DNA of 64,000 nucleotides from Alphaproteobacteria bacterium (GTDB taxonomy: Bacteria; Pseudomonadota; Alphaproteobacteria; Acetobacterales; Acetobacteraceae), in assembly GCA_016869715.1 (NCBI GenBank), contig VGDM01000003.1, positions 87,938-151,937 of the forward strand, in the 5' to 3' direction. The notes beneath the pieces were generated by a model that was not told the origin of the DNA, did not search any database, and was given only the letters and a program-made list of their open reading frames with translations. The translations under genes and the position numbers were made by a program. Below, in pieces: positions 1 through 9,868 of the stretch. Positions within the stretch are counted from its first letter, which is position 1. Each line of letters opens with the position of its first letter.

Positions 1-1
1 G

Positions 2-787
2 GGTGATTTCGCCAAGGCCCATGCGCCTGCGATGGTGGCGGCGGGGGTGCATGTGGTGGATAATTCCTCGGCGTTCCGGCTGCAGGATGATGTGCCGCTG
101 GTAGTGCCGGAAGTGAATGCGGGTGCCATTGGCGGCGCCAAGCTGATCGCCAACCCCAATTGCACCACGGCGATTCTGGTGCTGGCGCTGGAACCGCTGC
201 GTCAGGCTTTCGGCCTGAACCGCGTGATTGTCTCCACCTACCAGGCGGCGTCCGGCGCCGGGGCGGAAGGCATGACGGAGCTGGAGCGCGAAACCCGCCG
301 TGTGCTGGTGGAGGGCGCTAAGGCAGGGCACGAGGTGTTTCGCTACCCGCTGCCCTTCAACGTCATTCCGCAAGTCGATAGCTTCCAGCCCAATGGCTAT
401 ACGCGCGAGGAGATGAAGGTGGTTTGGGAAAGTCGGAAGATCATGGGCATGCCCGATCTGCCGATTTCCTGCACCGCGGTGCGCATCCCGACCTTCCGCG
501 TGCATGCCGAAGCGGTGACGATTGAAACCGAACGTCCCGTCACGCCGGAAGCCGCACGCGACGTGCTGCGCAAGGCAGCGGGCGTGAAGGTGGTGGATGA
601 TCCGGAAGCGGGGCTCTATCCCATGCCGCTGACCGCAACGGGACAGGATGATGTGGAAGCCGGGCGCATCCGCGCCAATCCGGTGTTTGGGGATCGGGGC
701 CTCGATTTCTTCCTTTGCGGTGATCAATTGCGGAAGGGTGCAGCCCTGAACGCGGTGCAAATCGCCGAAAGGCTGCGCGCAGCGTGA
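2..787 (+). CDS. asd: Aspartate-semialdehyde dehydrogenase, C-terminal part
   Basis: The reading frame is open from base 2, so the N-terminal part of the gene (roughly 80 residues) lies outside the window. The enzyme reduces aspartyl-4-phosphate to aspartate semialdehyde with NADPH, in the cytosolic route to lysine, threonine, methionine and diaminopimelate. Visible family marks are VVDNSSAFR, the catalytic cysteine in NPNCTT (codon at 161), and the substrate-binding arginine/histidine region [14 protein letters not shown]. The gene ends in TGA 15 bases before the next start. Identification is firm. Confidence 0.95.
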   Translation, partial: GDFAKAHAPAMVAAGVHVVDNSSAFRLQDDVPLVVPEVNAGAIGGAKLIANPNCTTAILVLALEPLRQAFGLNRVIVSTYQAASGAGAEGMTELERETRRVLVEGAKAGHEVFRYPLPFNVIPQVDSFQPNGYTREEMKVVWESRKIMGMPDLPISCTAVRIPTFRVHAEAVTIETERPVTPEAARDVLRKAAGVKVVDDPEAGLYPMPLTATGQDDVEAGRIRANPVFGDRGLDFFLCGDQLRKGAALNAVQIAERLRAA

Positions 788-802
788 GGTTCGGGGCGCC
801 TT

Positions 803-1288
803 GTGACCGCGGACCGGTTTAATCAGGAAGGGTTTTTGATCCGCGCGGCATTGCCTTCTGATCTTGAGGGCTTGGCCGCGCTTTATCCGCATGTCAACCC
901 ATCCGATGAACCGGTTTCGCGCGATCTGGCGGCATCACGGATGGAGGCCATCAAGCGGATCCCTGGCAGTACGGTTCTGCTTGGTCTGCTGGATGACCGC
1001 GTTGTTGCATCCTGTACCTTGGTCGTCATTCCGAACCTCACGAACGGCGGAAAGCCTTACGGCTTGATCGAGAATGTTGTGACCGACGCGCGTTACCGGG
1101 GGCGAGGCTATGGAACCCGCATCCTGCGTGCTGCGACGGAGGCCGCTTGGGATGCCAGCTGCTACAAGGTCATGCTGATGACCGGTTCAAAACAGCCATC
1201 CACCCTGAAATTCTATGAAAATGCGGGCTTCGCGCAAACCAAGACCGGCTTTCAAATGCGTCGCATGGCGGCGCGCCCGGATGGCTAG
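803..1288 (+). CDS. GNAT-family N-acetyltransferase
   Basis: This 161-residue protein has one Gcn5-related acetyltransferase domain. The acetyl-CoA pyrophosphate loop is RYRGRGYGTRIL (residues about 96-107), followed by the C-terminal YENAGF element near residue 137. Substrate is unknown; small-molecule or protein acetylation is possible. It starts at GTG 15 bases after asd and could be cotranscribed with it. No in-frame ATG lies near a better start. Confidence 0.85.
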   Translation: MTADRFNQEGFLIRAALPSDLEGLAALYPHVNPSDEPVSRDLAASRMEAIKRIPGSTVLLGLLDDRVVASCTLVVIPNLTNGGKPYGLIENVVTDARYRGRGYGTRILRAATEAAWDASCYKVMLMTGSKQPSTLKFYENAGFAQTKTGFQMRRMAARPDG

Positions 1289-1335
1289 TTCCATGCCCAT
1301 CGCCCGTTCTGTCCAGCCCGTATCGCCTGAACCGC

Positions 1336-4128
1336 ATGGCTGAAAAGCCCGTCGCACCGCGTTTGTTATTGCCGGATGTGCCCGCTTTGGTAGCGGGGCA
1401 GGGGCGCGCTGTGGTGCTGGATACGGATGGCAGCATCGAAACACTGCCGGCGCGCATAGCGGCAGCACGCTTGACTGAAGCCGCGCCCCTGCTGGTGCAT
1501 GCGCCAGCGACAGCGCGCCGCCTTGGCGAACCTGGCATTACCCCGGCGCATGACCTGCTGGAACTTTTCGCCTTCGCGCTGCCCGCCGCATCCTGCGCGC
1601 CGACACCGCGCGGCCTTGCCCTGGCGCTTGGCCTGCCGGCGCCGCGTGATGATGAGGCAGCGGTCGCGTTGCTGCCCGATATCGCCACGGAATTGCTGCG
1701 CCGCTTGGCCGATGATCGCGCCGCGCCGCTCAACCGCGATGCCGCAAGCCTTGCCGCCCGCATGGGTGAGGCAGGCTGGCCCTGGGCACGGTCGGTGCTG
1801 GCGGCGCTTGGTGCCCCCGCTGCGCGTTCGGGGATGGAGGGTTTGCGCGTCTGGCGCCGCCTGCTAGAATGGGAAGAAGCCGCCCCTGGCAATCCACCAT
1901 CTTCTTTCGGGATAGAACCTAATGAGGCGCGGGCGCGGCTCGCGCAGATATTGGGCGAAGGCGCGGAACAGCGCCCGCAACAGGCGGATTATGCCTCGGC
2001 CGCCGCAGCAGCCTTTGCGCCACGCGAAGATCAGGGCGCGCCCACGCTGGTATTGGCGGAAGCCGGCACGGGCACGGGCAAGACACTCGGCTATGTCGCG
2101 CCCGCCAGTCTTTGGGCGGAACGCAATGGCGCGCCGGTGTGGATTTCCACCTTCACGCGCAATCTGCAGCGCCAGATAGATCAGGAAACTGCGCGGCTTT
2201 TCCCCGATGCGGAAGAACGCCGCCGCCGCGTGGTGCTGCGCAAGGGGCGGGAGAACTACCTTTGTCTGTTGAACCTGGAAGATACGCTCGGCTTTTCTGC
2301 CATGCCGGGGCAGGGGGTGGCGCTTGGTCTGGTGGCGCGCTGGGCGGCGGCAACACGCGATGGCGATATTCTTGGTGGCGATTTCCCAGGCTGGATCACG
2401 GAATTGTTTGGCACCAATACGATCATGCCGCTCGCGGATCGGCGCGGTGAGTGCATCCATGCTGCCTGCCCGCATTACCGCAAATGCTTTGTTGAACACT
2501 CCATCCGTCGGGCGCGCGGCGCCTCCGTTGTCATTGCCAATCACGCGCTGGTGATGATCCAGGCGGCACTGGGTGGTGGTGAGGATGGCCGCGCGCTCCG
2601 CCTGGTGTTTGATGAAGGCCATCATCTGTTTGATGCCGCCGATAGCGCCTTTTCCGCTGATCTGACCGGCGCTGAGATGGCGGAGCTGCGCCGCTGGTTG
2701 CTGGGCGCGGAAGGTGGGCGATCCCGCGCACGCGGACTGAAGCGCCGCTTGGAAGAATTGGTCGGCGAAAGGCCCGAATTGCAGGCGCCCTTGGAAGCCG
2801 CCCTGCAAGCGGCGCGCGCCTTGCCCGCAGGTGGCTGGTCTGGCCGGCTGACCGATGAGGCGGCGCTTGATCTGGTGGGCGCCCCCGCCAATCCGGCTGA
2901 GGCGTTCTTGCGCGCCGTGCGCCGGCAAGTGCGCGCACGCAATGCCGAAGCCGAAGAAGCCGGACTTTACGATGCGGAATGTGATCTTTTCCCGCTGAAC
3001 ACGGATATGGCGGAAATCGCGGGCGGGCTTGAACGCGCGCTGCAACGCCTGGAAGCGCCCGTGCGGCATTTGCGCGAAAAGCTGCTGGCGCGCATGGAAG
3101 ATGAAGCCGCCGAAATCGAAGCCAATGATCGGCTGCGGATTGAAGCGATTTGCGGGTCGCTCGAACGCCGCGTGCTCATGCCGCTCGCCGCCTGGCGCGC
3201 GATGCTGACGCGCATTGGCAGCGAGGAACCCGCACCGGGCGCGTGGCCCGATATGGTGGATTGGCTTTCGATTGAACGGCGCGGCGGGCAGGATGCAGAT
3301 GCGGGGATGCATCGCCATTGGCTTGATCCGACCATTCCCTTCGCCATGCAGGTGGCCGCGCCCGCGCATGGCGTGCTGATAACCTCGGCCACCTTGCGCG
3401 ATGCCGCCGAGGCCGAAGAAGATGACCCCGAAGCCGCCTGGCGCGAAGCAGAAGGCCGCACCGGGGCCGCGCATTTGCCGCTGCCCGCCATTCGTGCCGC
3501 TGTGGCTTCGCCTTTCGATTACGCCGCGCGCACGCGCTGCATTGTGGTGACGGATGTGGCGCGGGAAAACACCGCGCAAATCGCGGGTGCCATGCGGGAA
3601 TTGTTCCTGGCATCGGGCGGTGGCGCGCTTGGGCTTTTCACCGCCATTCGTCGTTTACGCGATGTGCATAGCCGTATCGCTCCTGCCTTGGAAGAAGCCG
3701 GCGTGCCGCTTTACGCGCAGCATATTGACGCCATGGATAACGCCACTTTGGTGGATGTGTTTCGTGCCGAGGAAAATTCCTGCCTGCTTGGCACGGATGC
3801 GATGCGCGATGGCGTGGATGTGCCGGGGCGGTCCTTGCGCCTTCTGGTGTTTGACCGTGTACCCTGGCCGCGGCCAAGCATTCTGCATCGCGAAAGGCGC
3901 CTGCGTTTATCCGAAGGCAAGCCCAACGATTATGATGACCGAATCACGCGCCATCGGCTGCGTCAGGCTTTCGGGCGGTTGATCCGTCGCGCTGATGATA
4001 AGGGCGTTTTTGTGATGCTCGATCGGTCCTGCCCATCGCGGTTATTGGCGGGGCTGCCATCCGGCGTATTGCTGCGCCGTATGGGGTTGACTGATGCGGC
4101 GCGCGAAATACGCGAGTTTTTGGGCTAA
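1336..4128 (+). CDS. ATP-dependent DNA helicase, DinG/XPD (Rad3) type
   Basis: This is a 930-residue superfamily 2 helicase of the iron-sulfur Rad3/XPD/DinG group. Walker A is GTGTGK with the lysine at residue 249. Four cysteines suited to a 4Fe-4S cluster are at residues 310, 373, 378 and 384. The DEAH-type box is DEGH at 426-429. The C-terminal helicase motifs include GTDAMRDGVDVPG and QAFGRLIRR. Such enzymes unwind DNA 5' to 3' during repair, often at D-loops or R-loops. An N-terminal domain of about 230 residues precedes Walker A and shows no motif I recognise. It ends convergent with, and overlapping by 4 bases, the crotonase on the other strand. Confidence 0.9.
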   Translation: MAEKPVAPRLLLPDVPALVAGQGRAVVLDTDGSIETLPARIAAARLTEAAPLLVHAPATARRLGEPGITPAHDLLELFAFALPAASCAPTPRGLALALGLPAPRDDEAAVALLPDIATELLRRLADDRAAPLNRDAASLAARMGEAGWPWARSVLAALGAPAARSGMEGLRVWRRLLEWEEAAPGNPPSSFGIEPNEARARLAQILGEGAEQRPQQADYASAAAAAFAPREDQGAPTLVLAEAGTGTGKTLGYVAPASLWAERNGAPVWISTFTRNLQRQIDQETARLFPDAEERRRRVVLRKGRENYLCLLNLEDTLGFSAMPGQGVALGLVARWAAATRDGDILGGDFPGWITELFGTNTIMPLADRRGECIHAACPHYRKCFVEHSIRRARGASVVIANHALVMIQAALGGGEDGRALRLVFDEGHHLFDAADSAFSADLTGAEMAELRRWLLGAEGGRSRARGLKRRLEELVGERPELQAPLEAALQAARALPAGGWSGRLTDEAALDLVGAPANPAEAFLRAVRRQVRARNAEAEEAGLYDAECDLFPLNTDMAEIAGGLERALQRLEAPVRHLREKLLARMEDEAAEIEANDRLRIEAICGSLERRVLMPLAAWRAMLTRIGSEEPAPGAWPDMVDWLSIERRGGQDADAGMHRHWLDPTIPFAMQVAAPAHGVLITSATLRDAAEAEEDDPEAAWREAEGRTGAAHLPLPAIRAAVASPFDYAARTRCIVVTDVARENTAQIAGAMRELFLASGGGALGLFTAIRRLRDVHSRIAPALEEAGVPLYAQHIDAMDNATLVDVFRAEENSCLLGTDAMRDGVDVPGRSLRLLVFDRVPWPRPSILHRERRLRLSEGKPNDYDDRITRHRLRQAFGRLIRRADDKGVFVMLDRSCPSRLLAGLPSGVLLRRMGLTDAAREIREFLG

Positions 4129-4922
4129 TCCTGATCAATCTCCGGCATGCGGTAGCGATCAGCCGGATCATTCCAGCCCTTGAAATGCGGCGCGCGTTTT
4201 TCGGCAAACGCTGCACGGCTTTCCAGCAGATCGGATTTGTCGCCATGCTCATGCAGCTTGGCGGCCAGGCGCTGTTGCGCTTGCGTTGGCGCCGGGCGCA
4301 TGCGGCGCATCATATGGATGGTATTGACGCGCGCGGCGGGTGGCAGGGTCAGCATATGCCGCGCCATTTCAAGCGCTGTTTCCATCAGCGCTTCCGGCTC
4401 CACCAGCCGATTGACGAAGCCAAGCTGATAGAAGCGTTCTGCCGTAAAGCGAAAGCCAAGCGCCATTTCCATCGCGACCGGATAGGCCAGGTTAGCAAGA
4501 TGCCCGTGATTATAGCCACCCAATAACCAGCGCTTCGCCTCGGACACTTCGAAAATCGCGGTATTGGCGGCGACGCGCAAATCGGTACGCTCCACCAGCA
4601 TGAAGCCACCACCCATGGCAAAGCCATTCACTGCGGCAATCACAGGCTTTTCCAAAGTGCCAGCATTGAAGGGGTCTTCCATGTCAATACGCCGCCCGCC
4701 GGGGCTTTTATCCGCGAGTGATTCCTTCATATCCTCACCCGCGCAAAAGCCGCGCCCGGTGCCGGTCAGGATCGCGACTTCAAGGTTCGGGTCGGTGCGA
4801 AACGCGGTCCAGATGCGTGCCAATTCCAGGCGCATTTTGTGGTTCAGCGCATTCAGCCGCTCAGGCCTATTCATGCGCACGACCAGCACCTGCCCATGGG
4901 TTTCAGTTTCGACAACGGCCAT
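4125..4922 (-). CDS. Enoyl-CoA hydratase/isomerase family protein
   Basis: This 265-residue crotonase-fold protein opens with VVRMNRPERLNALNH and carries the oxyanion-hole sequences GRGFCAGED and AAVNGFAMGGGF. The family hydrates or isomerises acyl-CoA thioesters; the substrate cannot be told from sequence. The start at 4922 (MAVVETET) is preferred over a longer frame beginning at 5006, because an AAAGGGGAAATGTC ribosome site sits directly upstream and family homology begins there. It is divergent from the secreted hydrolase at 5019. Confidence 0.85.
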   Translation of the reverse strand: MAVVETETHGQVLVVRMNRPERLNALNHKMRLELARIWTAFRTDPNLEVAILTGTGRGFCAGEDMKESLADKSPGGRRIDMEDPFNAGTLEKPVIAAVNGFAMGGGFMLVERTDLRVAANTAIFEVSEAKRWLLGGYNHGHLANLAYPVAMEMALGFRFTAERFYQLGFVNRLVEPEALMETALEMARHMLTLPPAARVNTIHMMRRMRPAPTQAQQRLAAKLHEHGDKSDLLESRAAFAEKRAPHFKGWNDPADRYRMPEIDQD

Positions 4923-5018
4923 GACATTTCCCCTTTGGATTTTCGGCATGATGGGCGGGGCGGCTGATATTGGCCAGGGGGCAATTCCAGGGTTAGGCTT
5001 CCGCAACGGAGGAACCCC

Positions 5019-6977
5019 ATGCGCTTCAAACCCCTGGCTCTGGCCTTGCTCCTGATGGGCAGCCTAATCACCGCTGCTGCTGCTCAGGTCATCGAATTCA
5101 CCATCACAACGCCGGCCGCCCCCGCCTTTGCTGGCCGCGAATTTGGCACGGTGGGTCGTTATGAAAGGCTCACGGGTCGCGCCAGGATTGCGCTTGACCC
5201 GGCCGATCCACGCAATGCCATCATTGCCGATATCGCCATGGCACCGCGCAACGCGGCGGGGCGCGTGGAAGCGGTGGCAGAAGTTGTAATCTTGCGCCCG
5301 GCGAAAGCGTTTCGCGGCAATGGCACGCTTTTTGTGGAAGTTCCTAATCGAGGGCGCGAGTTGGCCAGCCAACTCTATCACGATCATCAGGCCAATGCGC
5401 TGATGCTTGGGCGCGATCCGGGCAATGGCTTCCTGCTGCGGCAGGGATATACGCTAGTATGGATTGGCTGGCAGGCCGATATCCCAGCAGGTGAGGCGCG
5501 TGGTGCCGGCATCAGATTGGAAGCGCCGGTACTGCCGAATGTCACCGGCCTGTCGCGCGAGGAATTCCTGTTCGATCACATGACAAGCCCGGTGACCGTG
5601 CCGCTGACTTATCCGGCGGCGTCCCAGGAAGGCGCGCGGCTGACGGTGCGCGCGCAGGCGGGTGATGAACGGCAAAGCCCTGCCGGTTTGGGTTTCCGTT
5701 TTCTGAATGGCAACCGGATTGAAATCACGCGCCCTGCGGACTTCGATGCGGGCGCGCTTTATGAGTTCATCTACACCGCCAAAGATCCCACGCTGCAGGG
5801 CATGGCCTTCGCGGCGTTTCGCGATGTGGCAGCGTTTCTGCGTTGGGAAAAGGGTGCCGCCAATCCCTTGGCAGTCGCCGGGCGCGTGAGTGTTGATCGC
5901 GCCATGCTGCATGGCATTTCGCAATCCGGGCGCTTCGTGCGGGATTATCTCTACCTTGGCTTCAATGAGGATGTGCAGGGCCGCCAGGTCTATGATGCGA
6001 TGTTGCCGCATATTCCCGGCACGCGGCGCACCTACACCAATACGCGCTTCGCGCAGCCTGGGCGCAACCCAACGCCGCATGGGGATCGGCATTACCCGGC
6101 GGATCAATTCCCCTTCACCTATGCTGTCACGGAAGATCATTTGACCGGCAAGCGCGATGGGTTGCTTCTGCGCTGCCGCACCAGCAGTACCTGCCCGCGC
6201 ATCATGCAAACCGATAGCGAATATGAATTCTGGGGCGCGCGCGCATCCTTGCTGGTGACCGATACGCAGGGCCGCCATATTGATCTGCCGTCCGAGGTGC
6301 GCGCCTATGCGCTCTCCGGATTGCCGCATTTCGCCCCAGCGAACGCGGCCATCAGCCGGCTTGATCGCTGCGCCCTACCGGTCAATCCGCTGCAAGGCGG
6401 TGCCTTGATGCGCGCCCTATTGGTCGCGATGGAAGGCTGGATGCGGGATGGGCGGGAACCACCGGCAAGCCGCTTCCCCATGCGTGGCCAGGGTACTTTG
6501 GTTGATCTGGCGGGCGCTTACCCCGCTGTGCCGGGCCTGCCCTATCGCGGCAGCATCGGCCCGGCGCAATTGGTGGATAACAGCGTCATGCCACCGGTGG
6601 TGCGCGGCGAATATGCCGTGCTGGTGCCGCGTGTGGATGCGGATGGCAATGCGGTTGGCGGGCTGCGCGGCCCGGCGATTGAGGTTCCCAAAGCCACCTA
6701 CACCGGCTGGAATCCGCGCAGCGAAGGCTTCGCGCCCGGTGCGCTGTGCTACAATACCGGCGCGGTTCTGCCCTTCGCTGCCACGAAGGCGGAACGCGAA
6801 GTAGCGCGCGACCCGCGGCCTTCGTTGGAAGAACGTTATTCAACCGCCGAGGCCTATGTCGCAGCGGTTCATGCCTCGGCCGAGCGTTTGGCGGCGGAGC
6901 GGCTGCTGCTGGCTGAAGATGTCGTCGCCATCACGGAAGCCGCGCGTGCCGATAGCCTCGCCCGGCTGCGGCGTTGA
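5019..6977 (+). CDS. Secreted alpha/beta hydrolase domain protein (large esterase-like)
   Basis: This 652-residue protein has a signal peptide of about 22 residues (hydrophobic ALALLLMGSLITAAAA followed by QV). It resembles the large alpha/beta-hydrolase-domain family that carries a nucleophile motif of the form GxSQSGR, seen here as HGISQSGRF near residue 300. It is probably a periplasmic or exported esterase of unknown substrate. Start choice is supported by GGAGG seven bases upstream of ATG. A run of cysteines around residue 388 (LLRCRTSSTCP) could form a disulfide, which would fit export. Confidence 0.75.
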   Translation: MRFKPLALALLLMGSLITAAAAQVIEFTITTPAAPAFAGREFGTVGRYERLTGRARIALDPADPRNAIIADIAMAPRNAAGRVEAVAEVVILRPAKAFRGNGTLFVEVPNRGRELASQLYHDHQANALMLGRDPGNGFLLRQGYTLVWIGWQADIPAGEARGAGIRLEAPVLPNVTGLSREEFLFDHMTSPVTVPLTYPAASQEGARLTVRAQAGDERQSPAGLGFRFLNGNRIEITRPADFDAGALYEFIYTAKDPTLQGMAFAAFRDVAAFLRWEKGAANPLAVAGRVSVDRAMLHGISQSGRFVRDYLYLGFNEDVQGRQVYDAMLPHIPGTRRTYTNTRFAQPGRNPTPHGDRHYPADQFPFTYAVTEDHLTGKRDGLLLRCRTSSTCPRIMQTDSEYEFWGARASLLVTDTQGRHIDLPSEVRAYALSGLPHFAPANAAISRLDRCALPVNPLQGGALMRALLVAMEGWMRDGREPPASRFPMRGQGTLVDLAGAYPAVPGLPYRGSIGPAQLVDNSVMPPVVRGEYAVLVPRVDADGNAVGGLRGPAIEVPKATYTGWNPRSEGFAPGALCYNTGAVLPFAATKAEREVARDPRPSLEERYSTAEAYVAAVHASAERLAAERLLLAEDVVAITEAARADSLARLRR

Positions 6978-7052
6978 GATCGGGGGCGGGATTTCCCAAA
7001 CCCTCACTTCCCGTTCTAGCCTTCGCCTATCACCCAACCAGGCAGGAAACCC

Positions 7053-7931
7053 ATGCGCAAACTCACCATTGGCGATGTCACCATCACCAGCATCATAGAA
7101 CGCGATGGCCCCTGGCGCGCACCGGGGCAGATGTTCCCCAATGCGCCGGCGGATCAGATCGAAGCGACATTGAAGGAGCTGGAGCCTGAGACCTATGATG
7201 CCGCCTCCGGCAAGATGGTGATCACCTATCAGACCTATGTCGTGCGCACGCCACGCCATAGAATTCTGGTGGATACCTGCACCGGCGAAGACAAGGGCTA
7301 TCCCGCGCCGATGGATTTCCCGAAACAGCTCTGGCTTGATGGCCTGAAGGCCGAGGGGCTTTCCTTCGACGATATTGATTATGTCATGTGCACCCATTTG
7401 CATATTGACCATTCCGGCTGGAATACCGTGCTGCGCGATGGCCGTTGGGTGCCGACTTTCCCGCGTGCCAAATATGTTTTCCACAAGCGCGAATATGCCG
7501 CGTGGGAGGCCTCAACCATGGCCGGCGAAACCCGCCCTGGTGGCGGCGGTTCCGTCTTCACCATGAATTGCGAACCCGTAGTGGCGGCGGGCCAAGCCAT
7601 GCTTGTGGATGATGATTTCAGCCTGGATGATTGCATCACCATCGAACCCACACCGGGCCACACGCCCTGCCATTGCTGTGTGCATATCAAAAGCCGCGGC
7701 CAACATGCGGTGGTCACGGGCGATCTGATGCATCACGCGCTGCAAATCCACCGGCCTTCCTGGTCCACCATGTTCTGCTGGGACCCGAATGAGGCTGCCG
7801 ATAGCCGCAAGCGCTTCCTGGCGAATGTCGCTGATACGGACACGAAGCTGCTGCCGATCCATTTCCCCAACCCTTCGGTCGGGCGCGTGGAATCGAATGG
7901 AGATCGCTTCCGCTGGCGCTATATGCGCTGA
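7053..7931 (+). CDS. MBL-fold metallohydrolase (lactonase-like)
   Basis: This is a 292-residue metallo-beta-lactamase-fold hydrolase. The zinc motif HLHIDH places H115, H117, D119 and H120; further ligand candidates are in TPGHTPCH and VVTGDLMHH. The layout resembles N-acyl-homoserine-lactone lactonases and related quorum-quenching or lactone hydrolases, but many family members act on other esters. AGGAAACCC precedes the ATG. It starts the tight gene run to 11488 (gaps of 3, -4 and 3 bases), so it probably belongs to the same transcript as the CoA genes. Confidence 0.8.
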   Translation: MRKLTIGDVTITSIIERDGPWRAPGQMFPNAPADQIEATLKELEPETYDAASGKMVITYQTYVVRTPRHRILVDTCTGEDKGYPAPMDFPKQLWLDGLKAEGLSFDDIDYVMCTHLHIDHSGWNTVLRDGRWVPTFPRAKYVFHKREYAAWEASTMAGETRPGGGGSVFTMNCEPVVAAGQAMLVDDDFSLDDCITIEPTPGHTPCHCCVHIKSRGQHAVVTGDLMHHALQIHRPSWSTMFCWDPNEAADSRKRFLANVADTDTKLLPIHFPNPSVGRVESNGDRFRWRYMR

Positions 7932-7934
7932 CCC

Positions 7935-9137
7935 ATGAGCATGCCCCCGCTACAGGGCCTGCGCGTGCTCGACCTCGCGCGCGTCTTGGCCTGCCCCTTT
8001 TCGGCAATGATCCTAGCCGAATTGGGCACGGAAGTGATCAAGGTGGAACAACCCGGCAGCGGCGATGAAAGCCGCGCTTATGAACCGGTAGCCGAACGGA
8101 ATGGCCAGCGTGACAGCGCCTATTTCTTCGCCTGCAATCGCGGCAAGCGCAGCGTCACGGTCAATCTTCGTCATAAGGATGGTCAGGCGCTGGTGCGTGA
8201 TCTGATCCGCCATTGCGATGCGGTGGTCGAGAATTTTCCGACCGGCACACTGAAGCGCTACGGGCTGGATTGGAAAGTGCTGCGTGCCATCAATCCGCGC
8301 CTAGTGATGCTGTCCTGCACTGGCTTTGGTCAGACCGGGCCTTACGCCAGGCGCAAAGGCTATGACACGGTGTTTCAGGCCATGTCGGGCTTGCTGGCGC
8401 TGACTGGGGAAAGGGGTGGCGGGCCGGTGAAGCCTGGCTTGCCGATTGCTGACCTGACGTCGGGGCTTTGGATCACAATTGGTTTGCTCGCGGCCTTGCG
8501 CGGGCGCGATGCAACGGGGCAAGGCGCCTATATTGATTTTTCAATGCTGGATGGTCAGGTGGCGTTGTTGACCTCGGCCGCCGCGCGTTTCTTTGCGCTG
8601 AATGAAGTACCGCCGCGCCTGGGCACGGAACATCCGGGCCGCGTGCCCACCGCATCCTTCAAATGTTCCGATGGGCGGTTTTTGCACATCACTTGTTCCG
8701 ATCAGCACTGGGCGCCGCTCTGTCGCGCGCTGGGCTTGATTGAGCTGGGCGCTGATCCTGCACTGCACGCCAATGCGGAACGTGTGGCGCAGCGCGAACG
8801 TATCATGGCCGGTGTTACGGCCGCGATGGCGAAATTGACGCGCGCGGAAGCGGTCGCTCTTCTAGATGCGGCCGATGTACCGAATGGCCCGGTGCTGACC
8901 ATTGATGAAACCTTTGCCGACCCGCATGTGCAGGCGCGCGGTTCAGTCGGTGAATTCACGCATCCCTTGCTTGGTGCCTTTCCCGCCTTGCGTTTGCCTT
9001 ATCGTTTTGACGGTTTGGCGGACCCCGTAATTCAGCGTCCGCCTTTGCTCGGGGAGGATACGGAGGCCGTGCTGCGCGATTTGTTACTGTATTCACCAGC
9101 GCAAATCGAAACTCTACGGGCGGAAGGCGCGATATGA
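7935..9137 (+). CDS. CaiB/BaiF family (class III) CoA-transferase
   Basis: This 400-residue protein begins LQGLRVLDLARVLACPF, typical of class III CoA-transferases such as formyl-CoA or carnitine-CoA transferases. The expected catalytic aspartate region follows in LTGERGGGPVKPGLPIADL. These enzymes move CoA between carboxylic acids without free acyl-phosphate. It lies 3 bases after the MBL hydrolase and overlaps the next crotonase by 4 bases, which suggests a shared operon and pathway. Confidence 0.9.
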   Translation: MSMPPLQGLRVLDLARVLACPFSAMILAELGTEVIKVEQPGSGDESRAYEPVAERNGQRDSAYFFACNRGKRSVTVNLRHKDGQALVRDLIRHCDAVVENFPTGTLKRYGLDWKVLRAINPRLVMLSCTGFGQTGPYARRKGYDTVFQAMSGLLALTGERGGGPVKPGLPIADLTSGLWITIGLLAALRGRDATGQGAYIDFSMLDGQVALLTSAAARFFALNEVPPRLGTEHPGRVPTASFKCSDGRFLHITCSDQHWAPLCRALGLIELGADPALHANAERVAQRERIMAGVTAAMAKLTRAEAVALLDAADVPNGPVLTIDETFADPHVQARGSVGEFTHPLLGAFPALRLPYRFDGLADPVIQRPPLLGEDTEAVLRDLLLYSPAQIETLRAEGAI

Positions 9138-9865
9138 CGGACGCCATTTTGTATGATTGCCAGGATGGCCTGGCGCGCATCACGCTGAACCGGCCAGAGA
9201 CGCGCAATGCGCTCAATAGCGCCATGTGCGAAGCGCTGTTGGCTGCTACGCGTCGTACGCGGGAAGATGGCGCGCGCTGCGTGTTGGTGCAGGCGGTGGG
9301 CAGCGTGTTTTGCGCGGGCGCGGACCTCAAGGAACGCCAAGGCATGGGCGATGACGCGGTGCGAGCGCGGCGCTTGAAAGCCTTCGCGGCCTATGAAGCC
9401 GTGGAACGCTTGTCGATGCCGGCCATCGCCGTGGTCGAAGGCCCGGCCGTTGGATCAGGCGTGGAGATCGCTGCCGGGTGTGATTTCATTATTGCCACCC
9501 CTGCCGCTTCCTTCCGCACCCCGGAGGCGCTGTGGGGCACCGTCGGCGCCACGCAACGCCTGCCGCGCATCATCGGCAAAAGGCTCGCCAAGGATTTGAT
9601 GTTCACGGGCCGCGCGCTTTGCGCTGAGGAAGCGCGCGCAGCCGGGCTTGTTGCGCGCGTCGTGGCGCCTGAGGCATTGGCCGCATGCATCGCAGAAATC
9701 ACTGGCACCATCCTGAAAGCACCGCCTGCTGCAATGGCACTTGCGAAGCGCTGCGTGGATGAGGGGCTGGAACGCGACCCGCGCAGCGCACTCGCTACCG
9801 AAATCATGGCCATTGAGGAAAGCCTCACCGCTGCGGAATGGCGCAAGAAAATGCAGGATTTCTGA
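9134..9865 (+). CDS. Enoyl-CoA hydratase/isomerase family protein
   Basis: This 243-residue crotonase-fold protein shows LNRPETRNALNS at the N-terminus and the oxyanion-hole segments SVFCAGADLKERQG and PAVGSGVEIAAGCD. The segment FRTPEALWGTVGATQRLPR matches the second half of the active site. Start ATG overlaps the stop of the CoA-transferase (ATGA), indicating translational coupling. It likely hydrates an unsaturated acyl-CoA made by the neighbouring transferase or ligase. Confidence 0.87.
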   Translation: MTDAILYDCQDGLARITLNRPETRNALNSAMCEALLAATRRTREDGARCVLVQAVGSVFCAGADLKERQGMGDDAVRARRLKAFAAYEAVERLSMPAIAVVEGPAVGSGVEIAAGCDFIIATPAASFRTPEALWGTVGATQRLPRIIGKRLAKDLMFTGRALCAEEARAAGLVARVVAPEALAACIAEITGTILKAPPAAMALAKRCVDEGLERDPRSALATEIMAIEESLTAAEWRKKMQDF

Positions 9866-9868
9866 CCG

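Noticed and set aside
1864..3579. 571-codon open frame on the minus strand inside the helicase gene
   Set aside because: It is antisense to a strongly supported helicase with catalytic motifs; its own translation has no recognisable domain and is a by-product of high GC codon use.
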